From the NCBI RefSeq assembly GCF_001424755.1, contig NZ_LMRF01000002.1:438727-494248 (forward strand): 55,522 bases of DNA. Reading direction: 5' to 3'. The notes under the pieces were generated by a model. It was not told the origin of the DNA. It did no database searches and was given only the letters and a program-made list of their open reading frames with translations. Positions within the stretch are counted from its first letter, which is position 1. Each line of letters begins with the position of its first letter. This stretch comes from Marmoricola sp. Leaf446 (GTDB lineage Bacteria; Actinomycetota; Actinomycetes; Propionibacteriales; Nocardioidaceae). A program made the position numbers and the translations under genes. Below, piece by piece: positions 44,359-53,632 of the stretch.

Positions 44359-45839
44359 TGTGGGTCCTCTCGCTCCTCCTCGGCGTCCTCGTCGTGCTGG
44401 CGATCACCGCCGCGACGGGGTGGTTCGTGGCCCAGGAGTTCGCCTACATGTCGGTGGACCGCTCCCGGCTCAAGGCGCGCGCCCAGGCCGGTGACGCGGC
44501 CGCCGAGCGCGCGCTGGCGGTGACCCGGCGCACCTCCTTCATGCTCTCGGGCGCCCAGCTCGGCATCACCGTCACCGCGCTGCTCGTCGGCTACGTCGCG
44601 GAGCCGCTGATCGGCGAGTCGCTGGGCGAGGCGCTGGGCGGGATCGGCGTACCGACCGCGGTGGGCGTCGGCGTCGGCACCGTGCTGGCGCTGCTGCTCT
44701 CGACGTTCGTGCAGATGATCTTCGGCGAGCTGTTCCCCAAGAACCTCGCCATCGCCCGCCCGGAGGCCCTCGCGGTCGGGCTGGCCACCTCCACGACGCT
44801 CTACCTGCGGCTCTTCGGCTGGCTCATCACGTTCTTCGACAAGGCCTCCAACCGGCTGCTCCGGCTGGCCGGCATGGAGCCGGTCCACGACGTCGAGCAC
44901 GCCGCCACCCCGCGCGACCTCGAGCACATCGTGGCCGACTCGCGCGAGAGCGGCGACCTGCCGGCCGAGCTGTCGGTGCTGCTCGACCGGGTCCTGGACT
45001 TCCCCGACGACGACGTCGAGCACGCGATGGTGCCCCGCGCCCGCGTCGACGTGGTCCGCCCCGACGACGGCGTCGAGGTGCTGTGGGGCCTGATGAGCAG
45101 CGGCCACTCGCGCTACCCCGTGCTCGACGAGCACGACGAGGTGGTCGGGGTGGTGCACCTGCAGGACGTGCTCGGTGCCGGCCGCGACGCGAGCGGCACC
45201 GCGGCGACCCTGATGCGCTCGGCGGTGCGGGTGCCGACCCTGATGCGACTGCCCGACGCGCTGCGCACCATGGTCACCGAGCGTGCCCAGCTGCTGTGCG
45301 TGCTCGACGAGTACGGCGGCTTCGCGGGCGTCGTCACCGGCGAGGACCTCGCCGAGGAGATCGTCGGCGAGATCGAGGACGAGCACGATCCGGCGCCCCC
45401 GCCCGCCGCCGAGGAGGGTGAGCCCGGCAGCTGGACGGTGCCCGGCGACCTCCACGTCGACGAGGTGGAGCGACTGCTCGACCGCGAGCTCGCCGACAGC
45501 GAGGCCGAGACGGTCGGCGGTCTGCTGATCGAGGCCCACGGCGCCCTGCCCGAGGTCGGCACCACGGTCACCGTCGAGCTGCCGCCCGACCCGGCGGCGG
45601 TCCTCGACGACGAGGAGCCCCCCGTGGAGCAGGTGCGGCTGGAGGTCCTCGAGGTCGAGCGTCACGTGCCGTCCGTCGTACGCCTGACGCTGGAGGTGCG
45701 TCCCGAACCGGCCCCCGACGACCGGCCCGACGACCTCCCCGACGACCGGCCCGACGACCTCCCCGACGACCGGCCCGACGACCGGCCCGACACCGATGAC
45801 CGGACGAGCACCCTCGTCGAGCAGGAGGACCACCGATGA
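44358..45839 (+). CDS. CNNM/CorC-family membrane protein with CBS domains
   Basis: A 493-residue protein: DUF21/CNNM transmembrane domain (about 1-175; three to four helices, AQLGITVTALLVG and IFGELFPKNLAI signatures), a CBS pair (about 215-335; MVPRARVDVV and LCVLDEYGGFAGVVTGEDL) and a CorC_HlyC domain (about 350-440). The family is linked to magnesium/cobalt efflux or haemolysin-like names; function here is probably divalent metal homeostasis. The last 45 residues include a 24-bp tandem repeat. GAGGTGG lies about 8 nt before the ATG. ATGA overlap with the next gene. Confidence 0.9.
   Translation: MWVLSLLLGVLVVLAITAATGWFVAQEFAYMSVDRSRLKARAQAGDAAAERALAVTRRTSFMLSGAQLGITVTALLVGYVAEPLIGESLGEALGGIGVPTAVGVGVGTVLALLLSTFVQMIFGELFPKNLAIARPEALAVGLATSTTLYLRLFGWLITFFDKASNRLLRLAGMEPVHDVEHAATPRDLEHIVADSRESGDLPAELSVLLDRVLDFPDDDVEHAMVPRARVDVVRPDDGVEVLWGLMSSGHSRYPVLDEHDEVVGVVHLQDVLGAGRDASGTAATLMRSAVRVPTLMRLPDALRTMVTERAQLLCVLDEYGGFAGVVTGEDLAEEIVGEIEDEHDPAPPPAAEEGEPGSWTVPGDLHVDEVERLLDRELADSEAETVGGLLIEAHGALPEVGTTVTVELPPDPAAVLDDEEPPVEQVRLEVLEVERHVPSVVRLTLEVRPEPAPDDRPDDLPDDRPDDLPDDRPDDRPDTDDRTSTLVEQEDHR
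45714..45785 (+). repeat. 24-bp tandem repeat in the CNNM tail
   Basis: Two exact 24-bp units (45714-45737, 45738-45761) and a third with a changed end, encoding PDDRPDDL repeats: an acidic, Arg/Pro tail. Confidence 0.85.
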
Positions 45840-46843
45840 GCCCGATCGTCGTCGTCGCCGTCACGGTCCTGCTGATCGTGCTGAGCGCGCTGTTCGTGGC
45901 CGCGGAGTTCGCGCTGCTCGCGGTCAAGCGCCACCGGCTGCAGGACAACGCCGCCGACAGCCGCTCGGCCCGCGCCGCGCTGCGCAGCTTCGACGAGCTG
46001 ACGGTGCTGCTGGCCGGTTGTCAGCTCGGCATCACCGCTGCGGCCCTGGGGCTGGGTGCGGTCACCAAGCCGGCGCTGGACTACACCCTGACGCCGGTCT
46101 TCGCGTCCTGGGGGCTGCCGAGCTGGGTCGCCGGCACGCTCGGCTTCGTGCTGGCCCTGCTGATCGTCACCTTCCTCCACCTCGTGGTCGGCGAGATGGC
46201 GCCCAAGTCGTGGGCGATCGCCCACCCCGAGGCGGCGGCCACCGCGCTCGCGCTGCCGATGCGGGGCTTCATGTTCCTCACCCGGCCGCTGCTGGTGGCG
46301 CTCAACGAGGCCGCCAACTGGTGCCTGCGTCGCGTCGGGGTCGAGCCGCAGGACAGTCCCCACAGCGGTCAGAGCGCCGAGGACCTGCGCCAGCTGGTCG
46401 AGCATTCGGCCGGGGCCGGCACCCTCGACGCCGGCCGGTCGGCGCAGCTGACCTCGGCCCTGGAGCTGGAGACGCTGACCGTGGGCGACCTGGTGCGCCC
46501 CGGCGACCGGGCCACCGCCGTCACCGACGACCAGGACGTGGCCGCGGTGCGCGCCGCGACCGTGGCCTCGGGCCACCTGCGGGTGCTGGTGCGGGCGGGT
46601 GCCCACGTCGTGGGCGTGGTGCACGTGCGCGACACCATGCTCGAGCCCGACGACCGACCGGCCCGCGAGGTGATGCGGGCGGTGCTGCACCTGGACGCCG
46701 GCCGCCCGCTCCACGAGTCGCTCACGACGATGCGCGACACGCGGGCGCACCTGGCCGTGGTCGAGGACGACGGCGTGCCGGTGGGGGTGGTGACGCTGAC
46801 CGACATCGTGCAGCGGCTCTTCCCGATCGACCGCGCCGCCTGA
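45836..46843 (+). CDS. Second CNNM/CorC-family membrane protein
   Basis: A 335-residue paralogue: CNNM domain (about 1-170; VAAEFALLAVKRHRLQ, CQLGITAAALGLG, VVGEMAPKSWAIAHPE) and a CBS pair (about 205-330). No CorC_HlyC domain. Starts inside the preceding stop (ATGA), so the two are made together and may form a heterodimer. Tandem CNNM pairs like Rv1842c-Rv1841c occur in mycobacteria. Confidence 0.9.
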   Translation: MSPIVVVAVTVLLIVLSALFVAAEFALLAVKRHRLQDNAADSRSARAALRSFDELTVLLAGCQLGITAAALGLGAVTKPALDYTLTPVFASWGLPSWVAGTLGFVLALLIVTFLHLVVGEMAPKSWAIAHPEAAATALALPMRGFMFLTRPLLVALNEAANWCLRRVGVEPQDSPHSGQSAEDLRQLVEHSAGAGTLDAGRSAQLTSALELETLTVGDLVRPGDRATAVTDDQDVAAVRAATVASGHLRVLVRAGAHVVGVVHVRDTMLEPDDRPAREVMRAVLHLDAGRPLHESLTTMRDTRAHLAVVEDDGVPVGVVTLTDIVQRLFPIDRAA

Positions 46844-46871
46844 GGTCTCCCTCACGTAACGATCGCCTGCA

Positions 46872-46900
46872 CCCCCTTCCCCGCCTCGCGGGGAGGGGGG
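46872..46900 (+). terminator. Terminator after the CNNM pair
   Basis: A 13-bp C/G stem (46872-46884 with 46888-46900, one T-G pair), loop CTC, then TTC. Confidence 0.75.
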
Positions 46901-46975
46901 TTCGCTGGTCCGGGCGTCGCACTCGGGCGGCGTCCGACCGCGTGCTCGCGCGCGGTCCGCTCGAAGGGAAGCATC

Positions 46976-49900
46976 GTGAACCACAGGTTTTCTCGGGGCC
47001 TGGTGGGACTGGCGGTGGCGTCGCTGACGACCACCGGCCTGGCCCTCACCTCCACCGCGGCCACGGCCGCACCACCGGACGCCCCGCCCGGCGCCGGCGC
47101 CGGGCTCGACAAGCAGGACCGCGCGCTGCTCGGCGAGGCTCGCGCCCAGGGCGAGAAGCGGGTCACCCTGCTCGTCGCCGCGAAGCAGGGCAGCACGAGC
47201 GCCGTCGCCGACCGGCTGGAGGCCCTCGGCGGCCGCGTCGAGGCGAGCGAGGCCGAGGTGGGCTACCTCCGCGTCTCGGTCCCGACCTCGCAGGCCAAGG
47301 CCGCGGCCAAGGCCAGCGGCGTCCAGGCCGTCGACCTCGACCAGGTGATCCCGCTCGAGGACCCGCGTCCCGCGGGCACCCAGGACCCCACGCCGTACGC
47401 CGCGCCCGGCAAGCGCACGCCCAAGGTCAACCCCTACATGCCGATCGGTGAGACCGGTGCCGCCCAGCTCACCGCATCGAAGAAGAAGTGGGACGGCCGC
47501 GGCACCACCATCGGCATCGTCGACAGCGGCGTCGACCTCGACCACCCGTCGCTGCAGGAGACCTCGACCGGGGACCGCAAGATCCTCGACTGGAAGACCT
47601 ACACCGACCCCGTGGGCGACGACGACCCGACCTGGCTGGACATGTCCGACAGCGTCAGCGGCCGCACCTTCGTCTACGACGGCACCACCTACAAGGCGCC
47701 GCGCAACCGGGCGTACACCGTCGACGTGCTCGACGAGCGCGACCCGCGCCTGGCCGGCGAGGTCGGCAACGACCTCGACCGCGACGGCAACCCCGCCGGC
47801 AGCACCGGCGAGTTCGCGGTGCTGCGCGACACCAGGACCGACGAGGTCTGGGTCGATACCGACCGCGACGCCGACTTCCGCGACGAGCAGGCGATGACGG
47901 AGTACGCCGACGAGTACGACGTCGGCCACTTCGGCACCGACGACCCCGCCACCCCGGTCAAGGAGACGATGCCCTTCGTCGTCCAGGTCGAGGGCGACTA
48001 CGTCAACATCGGCATCGTCTCGGGGGCCCACGGCTCCCACGTCGCCGGCATCACCGCCGCCAACGCCATGTTCGACGGCAAGATGAGCGGCGCCGCCCCC
48101 GGCGCGAACCTGAAGTCGGTGCGGGTCTGCCTGTTCGTCAGCGGCTGCACCGCGCACGCCCTGATCGAGGGCATGGCCTGGCTGGCCCAGGCCGACGTCG
48201 ACGTCATCAACATGTCGATCGGCGGCCTCCCGGCCCTCAACGACGGCAACAACGCCCGGGCGGTCCTCTACGACCGGCTGGTCGACACCTACGGCGTGGA
48301 GATCTTCATCTCGGCCGGCAACAGCGGCTCGGGCATGAACACCGTCGGCGACCCCTCGGTGGCCACCAAGACGGTCAGCGTCGGCTCCTCGGTGAGCGAC
48401 GACACCTGGCGCTCGAACTACGGGTCGGACTCCGCCTTCGCCGACAACCTGCACGGCTTCTCCTCCCGCGGTCCCCGCGAGGACGGCGGCTTCAAGCCGC
48501 AGGTCGTGGCCCCGGGGTCGGCCATCTCCACGGTGCCGCAGTGGCAGGACCCGAAGAACGCCTGCATCGCGCAGACCTGCCCGCCGGGCTACGCCATGTT
48601 CAACGGCACCTCGATGGCCTCGCCGCAGGCTGCTGGTGCAGCGGCGCTGCTCCTCGGCGCGGCCAAGGACAGCAAGCTCTCGGCCACCCCGGCGCAGCTG
48701 CGCCAGGCGATGACCTCGACGGCGCGGTTCTTCGACCGCTACGGCGCCTACGAGCAGGGCAACGGCCTCATCGACACGGTCAAGGCCTGGCAGGTCCTCG
48801 AGGCGCAGCCCCAGACCGTCGAGATCGGCTCCTCGGTCGAGGTCAACACGGCGCTCTCGGACTTCCTGGCGGTGCCGGGCAAGGGCACGGGCATCAACGA
48901 CCGCGAGGGCGTGGCCGCGGGTGACTCCTACACCCGGACCTACACCTTCACCCGCTACTCGGGACGGGGCGGCAACGTCCGCTACGACCTGAGGTGGGTC
49001 GGCAACGACGGCACCTTCAGCGCGCCGGCGTCGGTGAGCCTGCCGCTCGCGACCCCGACCACGGTGGCCGTCAAGGTCAACCCCAGGACGACCGGGGCCC
49101 ACTCGGCGGTGCTCAACCTCGACGACGCCGCAACTCCGGGCACCGACGCCCAGACCCTCAACACGGTGGTGGCCTCGGAGAAGTTCACGGCCGCCAACGA
49201 CTACACCGTGGCCAAGACCGGCTCGATCGGGCGCAACCAGACCACGTCGTACTTCTTCGACGTGCCGGAGGACACGCCGGCATTCAAGGTGGACCTCAAG
49301 GGCGGCGGCACCGCACCCGGCGCCGGCCAGATCCGGTTCCTGCGGTTCCACCCCTACGGCGTCGGCGTGGAGGCCAACTCGACGACCTCCTGCTACAACC
49401 CCAACGCCGGGGCCGGCTGCGCCGCGGGCTCGCCCACGAGCCGCACGGTGACCGACCCGCAGGCCGGTGTCTGGGAGGTGACGGTCGAGGCCCGACGGAC
49501 CTCGGACGCCGCCAGCGCGCCGTACACCCTCACCGGCTCGGTGCTGGGTGCCGAGGTCGCGCCCGACCCCACCGAGATCGCCACGGCCACGGCCGGGACC
49601 CCGGTGCAGCGCGACTGGACCATCACCAACACCTTCGGTGAGTTCACCGGGCGGGCGGTCGGCACGACCCTGGGCAGCGCCAAGCGGGGCGAGCAGACCA
49701 TCAAGGCCGGCGAGGCCCAGCAGTTCCAGGTGCCGGTGACCGCGGGGACCACGTCGCTGCGGGCCACCATCGGCAGCACCTCCGACGCCGGTGCCGACCT
49801 CGACCTCGTGGTCTACGACTGCACCACCGGCACCTGCAAGGTCGCCGGCCAGTCCGCCGACGGCGACTCCGAGGAGTCGGTGACGATCACCAAGCCGGCC

Positions 49901-50185
49901 GCGGGCACCTGGCTGGTGCTGGTGGACGGGTACGCCGTGCCGTCGGGCTCGACGACCTACGACTACGTCGACGTCTTCACCAACCCCACGCTCGGCGCGG
50001 TCGCGGTGACCGACACCGACCAGGTCCGACCCGCCAAGGCCAGCTGGACCGTCCCGGGCACGGTGACGGCGCTGCAGGCCCCCGCCACCGGGCGTCAGCT
50101 GCTCGGTGCGGTCGAGGTGCGGACCTCGGAGAACGTGCTCGTCGGGTCCGGCGACGTGGTCGTCGGGTCGGTGACCGCTCCGTAG
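46976..50185 (+). CDS. Secreted S8 (subtilisin-like) serine protease, large
   Basis: A 1069-residue secreted protease. Signal peptide GLVGLAVASLTTTGLALT cut near ATAA; an inhibitor-I9-like propeptide (about 50-115). Catalytic triad: D183 in GIVDSGVDLDHP, H352 in GAHGSHVAG and S546 in NGTSMASPQAAG. The 169 residues between Asp and His are much longer than in subtilisin, as in tripeptidyl-peptidase II-like subtilases. The C-terminal 400 residues are beta-sandwich/PPC-like domains. GTG at 46976 with GAAGGGA 6 nt upstream. Likely feeds peptides to the cell; no immunity or partner gene seen. Confidence 0.93.
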   Translation: MNHRFSRGLVGLAVASLTTTGLALTSTAATAAPPDAPPGAGAGLDKQDRALLGEARAQGEKRVTLLVAAKQGSTSAVADRLEALGGRVEASEAEVGYLRVSVPTSQAKAAAKASGVQAVDLDQVIPLEDPRPAGTQDPTPYAAPGKRTPKVNPYMPIGETGAAQLTASKKKWDGRGTTIGIVDSGVDLDHPSLQETSTGDRKILDWKTYTDPVGDDDPTWLDMSDSVSGRTFVYDGTTYKAPRNRAYTVDVLDERDPRLAGEVGNDLDRDGNPAGSTGEFAVLRDTRTDEVWVDTDRDADFRDEQAMTEYADEYDVGHFGTDDPATPVKETMPFVVQVEGDYVNIGIVSGAHGSHVAGITAANAMFDGKMSGAAPGANLKSVRVCLFVSGCTAHALIEGMAWLAQADVDVINMSIGGLPALNDGNNARAVLYDRLVDTYGVEIFISAGNSGSGMNTVGDPSVATKTVSVGSSVSDDTWRSNYGSDSAFADNLHGFSSRGPREDGGFKPQVVAPGSAISTVPQWQDPKNACIAQTCPPGYAMFNGTSMASPQAAGAAALLLGAAKDSKLSATPAQLRQAMTSTARFFDRYGAYEQGNGLIDTVKAWQVLEAQPQTVEIGSSVEVNTALSDFLAVPGKGTGINDREGVAAGDSYTRTYTFTRYSGRGGNVRYDLRWVGNDGTFSAPASVSLPLATPTTVAVKVNPRTTGAHSAVLNLDDAATPGTDAQTLNTVVASEKFTAANDYTVAKTGSIGRNQTTSYFFDVPEDTPAFKVDLKGGGTAPGAGQIRFLRFHPYGVGVEANSTTSCYNPNAGAGCAAGSPTSRTVTDPQAGVWEVTVEARRTSDAASAPYTLTGSVLGAEVAPDPTEIATATAGTPVQRDWTITNTFGEFTGRAVGTTLGSAKRGEQTIKAGEAQQFQVPVTAGTTSLRATIGSTSDAGADLDLVVYDCTTGTCKVAGQSADGDSEESVTITKPAAGTWLVLVDGYAVPSGSTTYDYVDVFTNPTLGAVAVTDTDQVRPAKASWTVPGTVTALQAPATGRQLLGAVEVRTSENVLVGSGDVVVGSVTAP

Positions 50186-50193
50186 CAAAGTAG

Positions 50194-50219
50194 CCGGCCC
50201 GGGGCGTGCCCCGGGCCGG
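50194..50219 (+). terminator. Terminator of the subtilase gene
   Basis: CCGGCCCGGGG (50194-50204) with CCCCGGGCCGG (50209-50219), loop CGTG, 8 nt after the stop. Confidence 0.8.
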
Positions 50220-50228
50220 TGGACCAGT

Positions 50229-50269
50229 CGACGGCGGTGTTCGGGTTCTGCTCCCGACCACCGCCGTCG
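50229..50269. promoter_or_regulatory. Second hairpin before the sulfatase gene
   Basis: CGACGGCGGTG (50229-50239) and CACCGCCGTCG (50259-50269), an 11-bp stem continued by TCGGG/CCCGA after one mismatch. May be a second terminator or an operator. Confidence 0.5.
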
Positions 50270-50310
50270 GCGCCTACGCTCCCCGCGGGACCCGCCTGAC
50301 CAGGCCCGTA

Positions 50311-50344
50311 GTCAACTATGCTGATCGACATTGTGTAGTTTGAC
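50311..50344 (+). promoter_or_regulatory. Sulfatase promoter with inverted repeat
   Basis: TATGCT (50317-50322) is a good -10, with CTGACC (50296-50301) as a weak -35. GTCAACTA (50311-50318) and TAGTTTGAC (50336-50344) form an imperfect inverted repeat covering the -10, a possible operator. Confidence 0.45.
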
Positions 50345-50370
50345 CCTGGTCCCGTCTCGGAGGTGGTCCT

Positions 50371-52056
50371 GTGATCCGTCGTACGACCGTGGTGCTCGTG
50401 GCCCTGGCCCTGGTGGGCGGAGCGTGCGCCGCTCCGCCACGGGTCGCCGAGCCTGCCGTGGCCGCCCTGTTCTCCGCCCACGAGCCGACCACCGCCGTCG
50501 TCGGTGCAGCGGCCGCTCCGGCGCCGCGACCCAACGTCACGGTCATCGAGACCGACGACATGCGCACCGACGACCTGCGGTTCATGCCACGCACCCGCGC
50601 GCTGATCGGCGAGCGCGGCCTGAGCTTCGAGAACTCCTTCGCGCCCAACCCGCTGTGCTGCCCCTCACGGGCCAGCTTCCTGACCGGTCGCTTCTCCCAC
50701 AACCACGGGGTCCTGACCCACGAGGAGCCCTACGCCTTCGCCTCGTTCGACGACCGCTCGACGCTCGCCACCGCCCTGCGAGCCGCCGGCTACCGCACCG
50801 CGATGCTCGGCAAGTACCTCAACGGCTACGGGCAGCAACGGCTGCGGCGGCCGGCGGCCCTGGCCGGGACGTCCTCGCTGCGCTACGTGCCGCCCGGGTG
50901 GACCCACTGGGCCGCGGGCTCCACGGGCACCTACAACTACTTCCAGATGTCCCAGAACGTGAACGGCCGGATCGTCAGGTCACCGGGCCGCTACTCCACC
51001 GACCTGCTGGGCGAGCAGACCCGCGCGCTGACGGACCGGTGGCGCACGGGGAAGCCGTGGTTCGTGTGGTGGAACCCCGTGGCGCCCCACCACGGTGCCC
51101 CGGGCGAGCCCGACGACCCCCGCCCCACGCGCCGCGCGGACGGCTCGACCTACCGGTGGGTGACCCCGGCTCGCCCGGGCTGGGTCAAGGGCCGCTTCGA
51201 CGCGGTGATCCGCAGCGGTGCCGGGGTGCCGTCGTCCGGCTCGCCCGAGGCCGACATGCGCGACAAGCCCGGTTACCTGCAGACGTCCGACCTCACCTCG
51301 GCCGACCGGGCCGCGCTGACCGAGGTGACCCGCCAGCGCGCCGAGGCGCTCTACGTGCTCGACGTGCAGGTCGGCCGCACCCTCGACCGGTTGCGCACGA
51401 CCGGGCAGCTCGCCCGGACCATCGTGGTGTTCACCTCCGACAACGGCTACTACCTCGGCGAGCACCGGAGGCGACAGGGCAAGATCAACGCCCACGAGCC
51501 GTCGCTGCGGGTCCCGCTGCTCATCGCCGGGCCCGGGGTCCCCCGGGGACGGCGCTACGACCCGGCCAGCACCGTCGACCTCGCGCCGACCATCGCGTCG
51601 TACGCCGGCGCCCGGCTCTCGCGCCCCGACGGCGTCGACCTGCGGGGCACCATCGTCGGCGGTGACCGGGGGTGGGACCGTCCGGTGCTCACCGAGGGCC
51701 GCACCGAGATCCCGGCCCACCTGCGGGGCCGGTGGGAGGGGGATCCCCCCGAGGTGCAGCGAGGCGGGCTCAACAGCCGCGGCCTCCGGCTGGGGCGCTG
51801 GAAGCTGACCCGCTACTCCACCGGTGAGCGCGAGCTCTACGACCTCGCTGCCGATCCCCTCGAGCTGGTCAACCTCGCCGGCGACCCGGCCAGCGCCGAG
51901 GTGCTCGACCAGCTGACCGCCCTGCACCGCAGCTACCAGAGCTGCGCCGCGGACGCGTGCCGGGTGCCGCTGCCCGAGGCGTTCGTCGTCAGCCCCGAGC
52001 GCAACCGGCAGGTCACGCAGGCCCAGGCGGCGGCGGTGGGGGAGTACTTCCGCTGA
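50371..52056 (+). CDS. Secreted sulfatase (type I, formylglycine-dependent)
   Basis: A 561-residue arylsulfatase/glucosamine-6-sulfatase-like enzyme. N-terminal signal (TTVVLVALALVGG) ending near GAC, a weak lipobox. Metal ligands in ETDDMRTDD; modification motif C-x-P-x-R at C96 (CCPSRASFLTGR), which must be converted to formylglycine by a sulfatase-modifying enzyme not encoded here. Further sites: GKYLNGYG, SDNGYYLGEHR. Cleaves sulfate esters of glycans outside the cell. GGAGG lies 8 nt before the GTG. Confidence 0.92.
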   Translation: MIRRTTVVLVALALVGGACAAPPRVAEPAVAALFSAHEPTTAVVGAAAAPAPRPNVTVIETDDMRTDDLRFMPRTRALIGERGLSFENSFAPNPLCCPSRASFLTGRFSHNHGVLTHEEPYAFASFDDRSTLATALRAAGYRTAMLGKYLNGYGQQRLRRPAALAGTSSLRYVPPGWTHWAAGSTGTYNYFQMSQNVNGRIVRSPGRYSTDLLGEQTRALTDRWRTGKPWFVWWNPVAPHHGAPGEPDDPRPTRRADGSTYRWVTPARPGWVKGRFDAVIRSGAGVPSSGSPEADMRDKPGYLQTSDLTSADRAALTEVTRQRAEALYVLDVQVGRTLDRLRTTGQLARTIVVFTSDNGYYLGEHRRRQGKINAHEPSLRVPLLIAGPGVPRGRRYDPASTVDLAPTIASYAGARLSRPDGVDLRGTIVGGDRGWDRPVLTEGRTEIPAHLRGRWEGDPPEVQRGGLNSRGLRLGRWKLTRYSTGERELYDLAADPLELVNLAGDPASAEVLDQLTALHRSYQSCAADACRVPLPEAFVVSPERNRQVTQAQAAAVGEYFR

Positions 52057-52123
52057 GTCAGGTCACGGCCGCGAGGGCGGGTCCGGGCCGACCGGTCTCC
52101 CCGTCGCACGCCGCCCGGCGGGA

Positions 52124-53632
52124 CTACGCCCGGTCCGCCTGCCAGCGCTCCAGGGTCGCCCGGGCGCCGTGCTCGTGGAGCGAGGACAGCGCCTCGAGGT
52201 AGGGCTCGGTGAAGCGCGGCTGGTCGGCGAGGTCGTCGAAGAGGTCGCGGTCCTCGAGGAACGCCAGCGGCTCCTCGCCCTGGCGGGAGGCCCGCTCCAT
52301 GACGGCGTCCTTGCGGCGGTCGACGACCTCGATCGCCTCGCCCTGCTCGTCGACGCCCTCGGCGTAGCGGGCCCAGGCGGCCACGACCAGGGCGGAGCGA
52401 CGCACCTCCCCGTCGTGGGCGAGGTTGTGGCTGATCACCGGCACCAACCAGGTCGGGATCCGGTCGGAGCTCTCGGCGGCGAGCCGGGCCAGGGTGTCGC
52501 GGATCTCGGGGTTGGCGAACCGCTCCACGAGCTGGTGGCGGTAGGCGTCGAGGTCGACGCCGGGGACCGGCTCGAGCGTGGGGGAGCCCTCGCGCTCCAT
52601 GTAGTCGAGCAGGAACCCGGCGAACAGCTCGTCCTGGCAGACCTCGTGGGCGTAGCGGTAGCCGCTGAGGTAGCCGAGGTAGCACAGCGCCTGGTGGCTG
52701 GCGTTGAGCAGCCGCAGCTTCATCAGCTCGTAGGGGTGCACGTCGTCGACGACCTGCACGCCCACCTCCTCGAAGGCGGGGCGCCCGTCGGTGAAGCGGT
52801 CCTCCAGCGCCCACTGGGTGAAGTCCTCGCACACCACCGGCCAGCCGTCGACCAGCCCGGTGTCGCGCTGCAGCTCCTCGCGGTCCGCGTCGGTGGTGAC
52901 CGGGGTGATCCGGTCGACCATCGAGTTGGGGAAGGCGACGTTCTCGTCGATCCACGCGCCGAGCTCGGCGTCGCGGCGGGTGGCGAAGGCGGTCACCATC
53001 TTGTGCGCGACGTGGCCGTTGCCCTGGATGTTGTCGCACGACATCACCGTGAACGGCGCCGTCCCGGCCGTACGCCGCCGCGCCAGCGCCTCGGTGAGGA
53101 ACCCGAACGTCGTGACCGGCGCCGCGTCGCCGCGCAGGTCGGCCTGGATGCCCTCGTCGCGGTCGTCGAAGTCTCCGGTCACCGGGTTGACGTGGTAGCC
53201 GCCCTCGGTGACGGTCAGCGACACGATGCGCACCGCCGGGTCGGTCATCCGCTCCAGCACCGCCTCGGGGTCGGCCGGGGCGTGGAGGTAGTCGAGCATC
53301 GAGCCGACCACCCTCCGGTCGCGGCTGCCGTCGGCGTGCTTGAGCACCAGCGTGTAGAGGCCCTGCTGCTCGCGGAGCACCTCGGCCATCCGGGCGTCCT
53401 GGGGGAGCACCCCGACGCCGGTGATGCCCCACTCCTCGGAGCCGGGGACGCCCTGCTCGAGCAGCCGGTCGACGTACATCGCCTGGTGGGCGCGGTGGAA
53501 GCCGCCCACCCCGAGGTGGACGATGCCGGTCCGCACGCGGGACCGGTCGTAGCCGGGCACCGAGATCGACGGGTCGAGCCCGCCGAGGCTGTCGGGGTGC
53601 AGCCGCGTGGCCCGGTGCGCCGTCGTGCTCAC
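52124..53632 (-). CDS. Mannitol-type polyol dehydrogenase
   Basis: A 502-residue long-chain NAD-dependent dehydrogenase (mannitol dehydrogenase/fructuronate reductase family). N-domain motif GIVHLGVGGFHRAHQAMYVD; SCDNIQGNGHVA and FPNSMVDRITP; C-domain catalytic Lys and ligands in LMKLRLLNASHQALCY (K-x4-N-x2-H). Oxidises mannitol to fructose, or arabinitol/sorbitol. GTG at 53632 overlaps the upstream permease stop (GTGA). The ABC transporter genes make it a polyol uptake-and-use operon. Confidence 0.92.
   Translation of the reverse strand: MSTTAHRATRLHPDSLGGLDPSISVPGYDRSRVRTGIVHLGVGGFHRAHQAMYVDRLLEQGVPGSEEWGITGVGVLPQDARMAEVLREQQGLYTLVLKHADGSRDRRVVGSMLDYLHAPADPEAVLERMTDPAVRIVSLTVTEGGYHVNPVTGDFDDRDEGIQADLRGDAAPVTTFGFLTEALARRRTAGTAPFTVMSCDNIQGNGHVAHKMVTAFATRRDAELGAWIDENVAFPNSMVDRITPVTTDADREELQRDTGLVDGWPVVCEDFTQWALEDRFTDGRPAFEEVGVQVVDDVHPYELMKLRLLNASHQALCYLGYLSGYRYAHEVCQDELFAGFLLDYMEREGSPTLEPVPGVDLDAYRHQLVERFANPEIRDTLARLAAESSDRIPTWLVPVISHNLAHDGEVRRSALVVAAWARYAEGVDEQGEAIEVVDRRKDAVMERASRQGEEPLAFLEDRDLFDDLADQPRFTEPYLEALSSLHEHGARATLERWQADRA

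Noticed and set aside
45714-45785. Tandem repeats as a CRISPR-like array
   Set aside because: The units are contiguous without spacers and are in frame inside a gene.
45662-50188. A 1508-codon open frame on the minus strand
   Set aside because: It lies opposite the CNNM and subtilase genes, has Gly/Arg/Val-rich low-complexity translation without domains, and is an effect of high GC.
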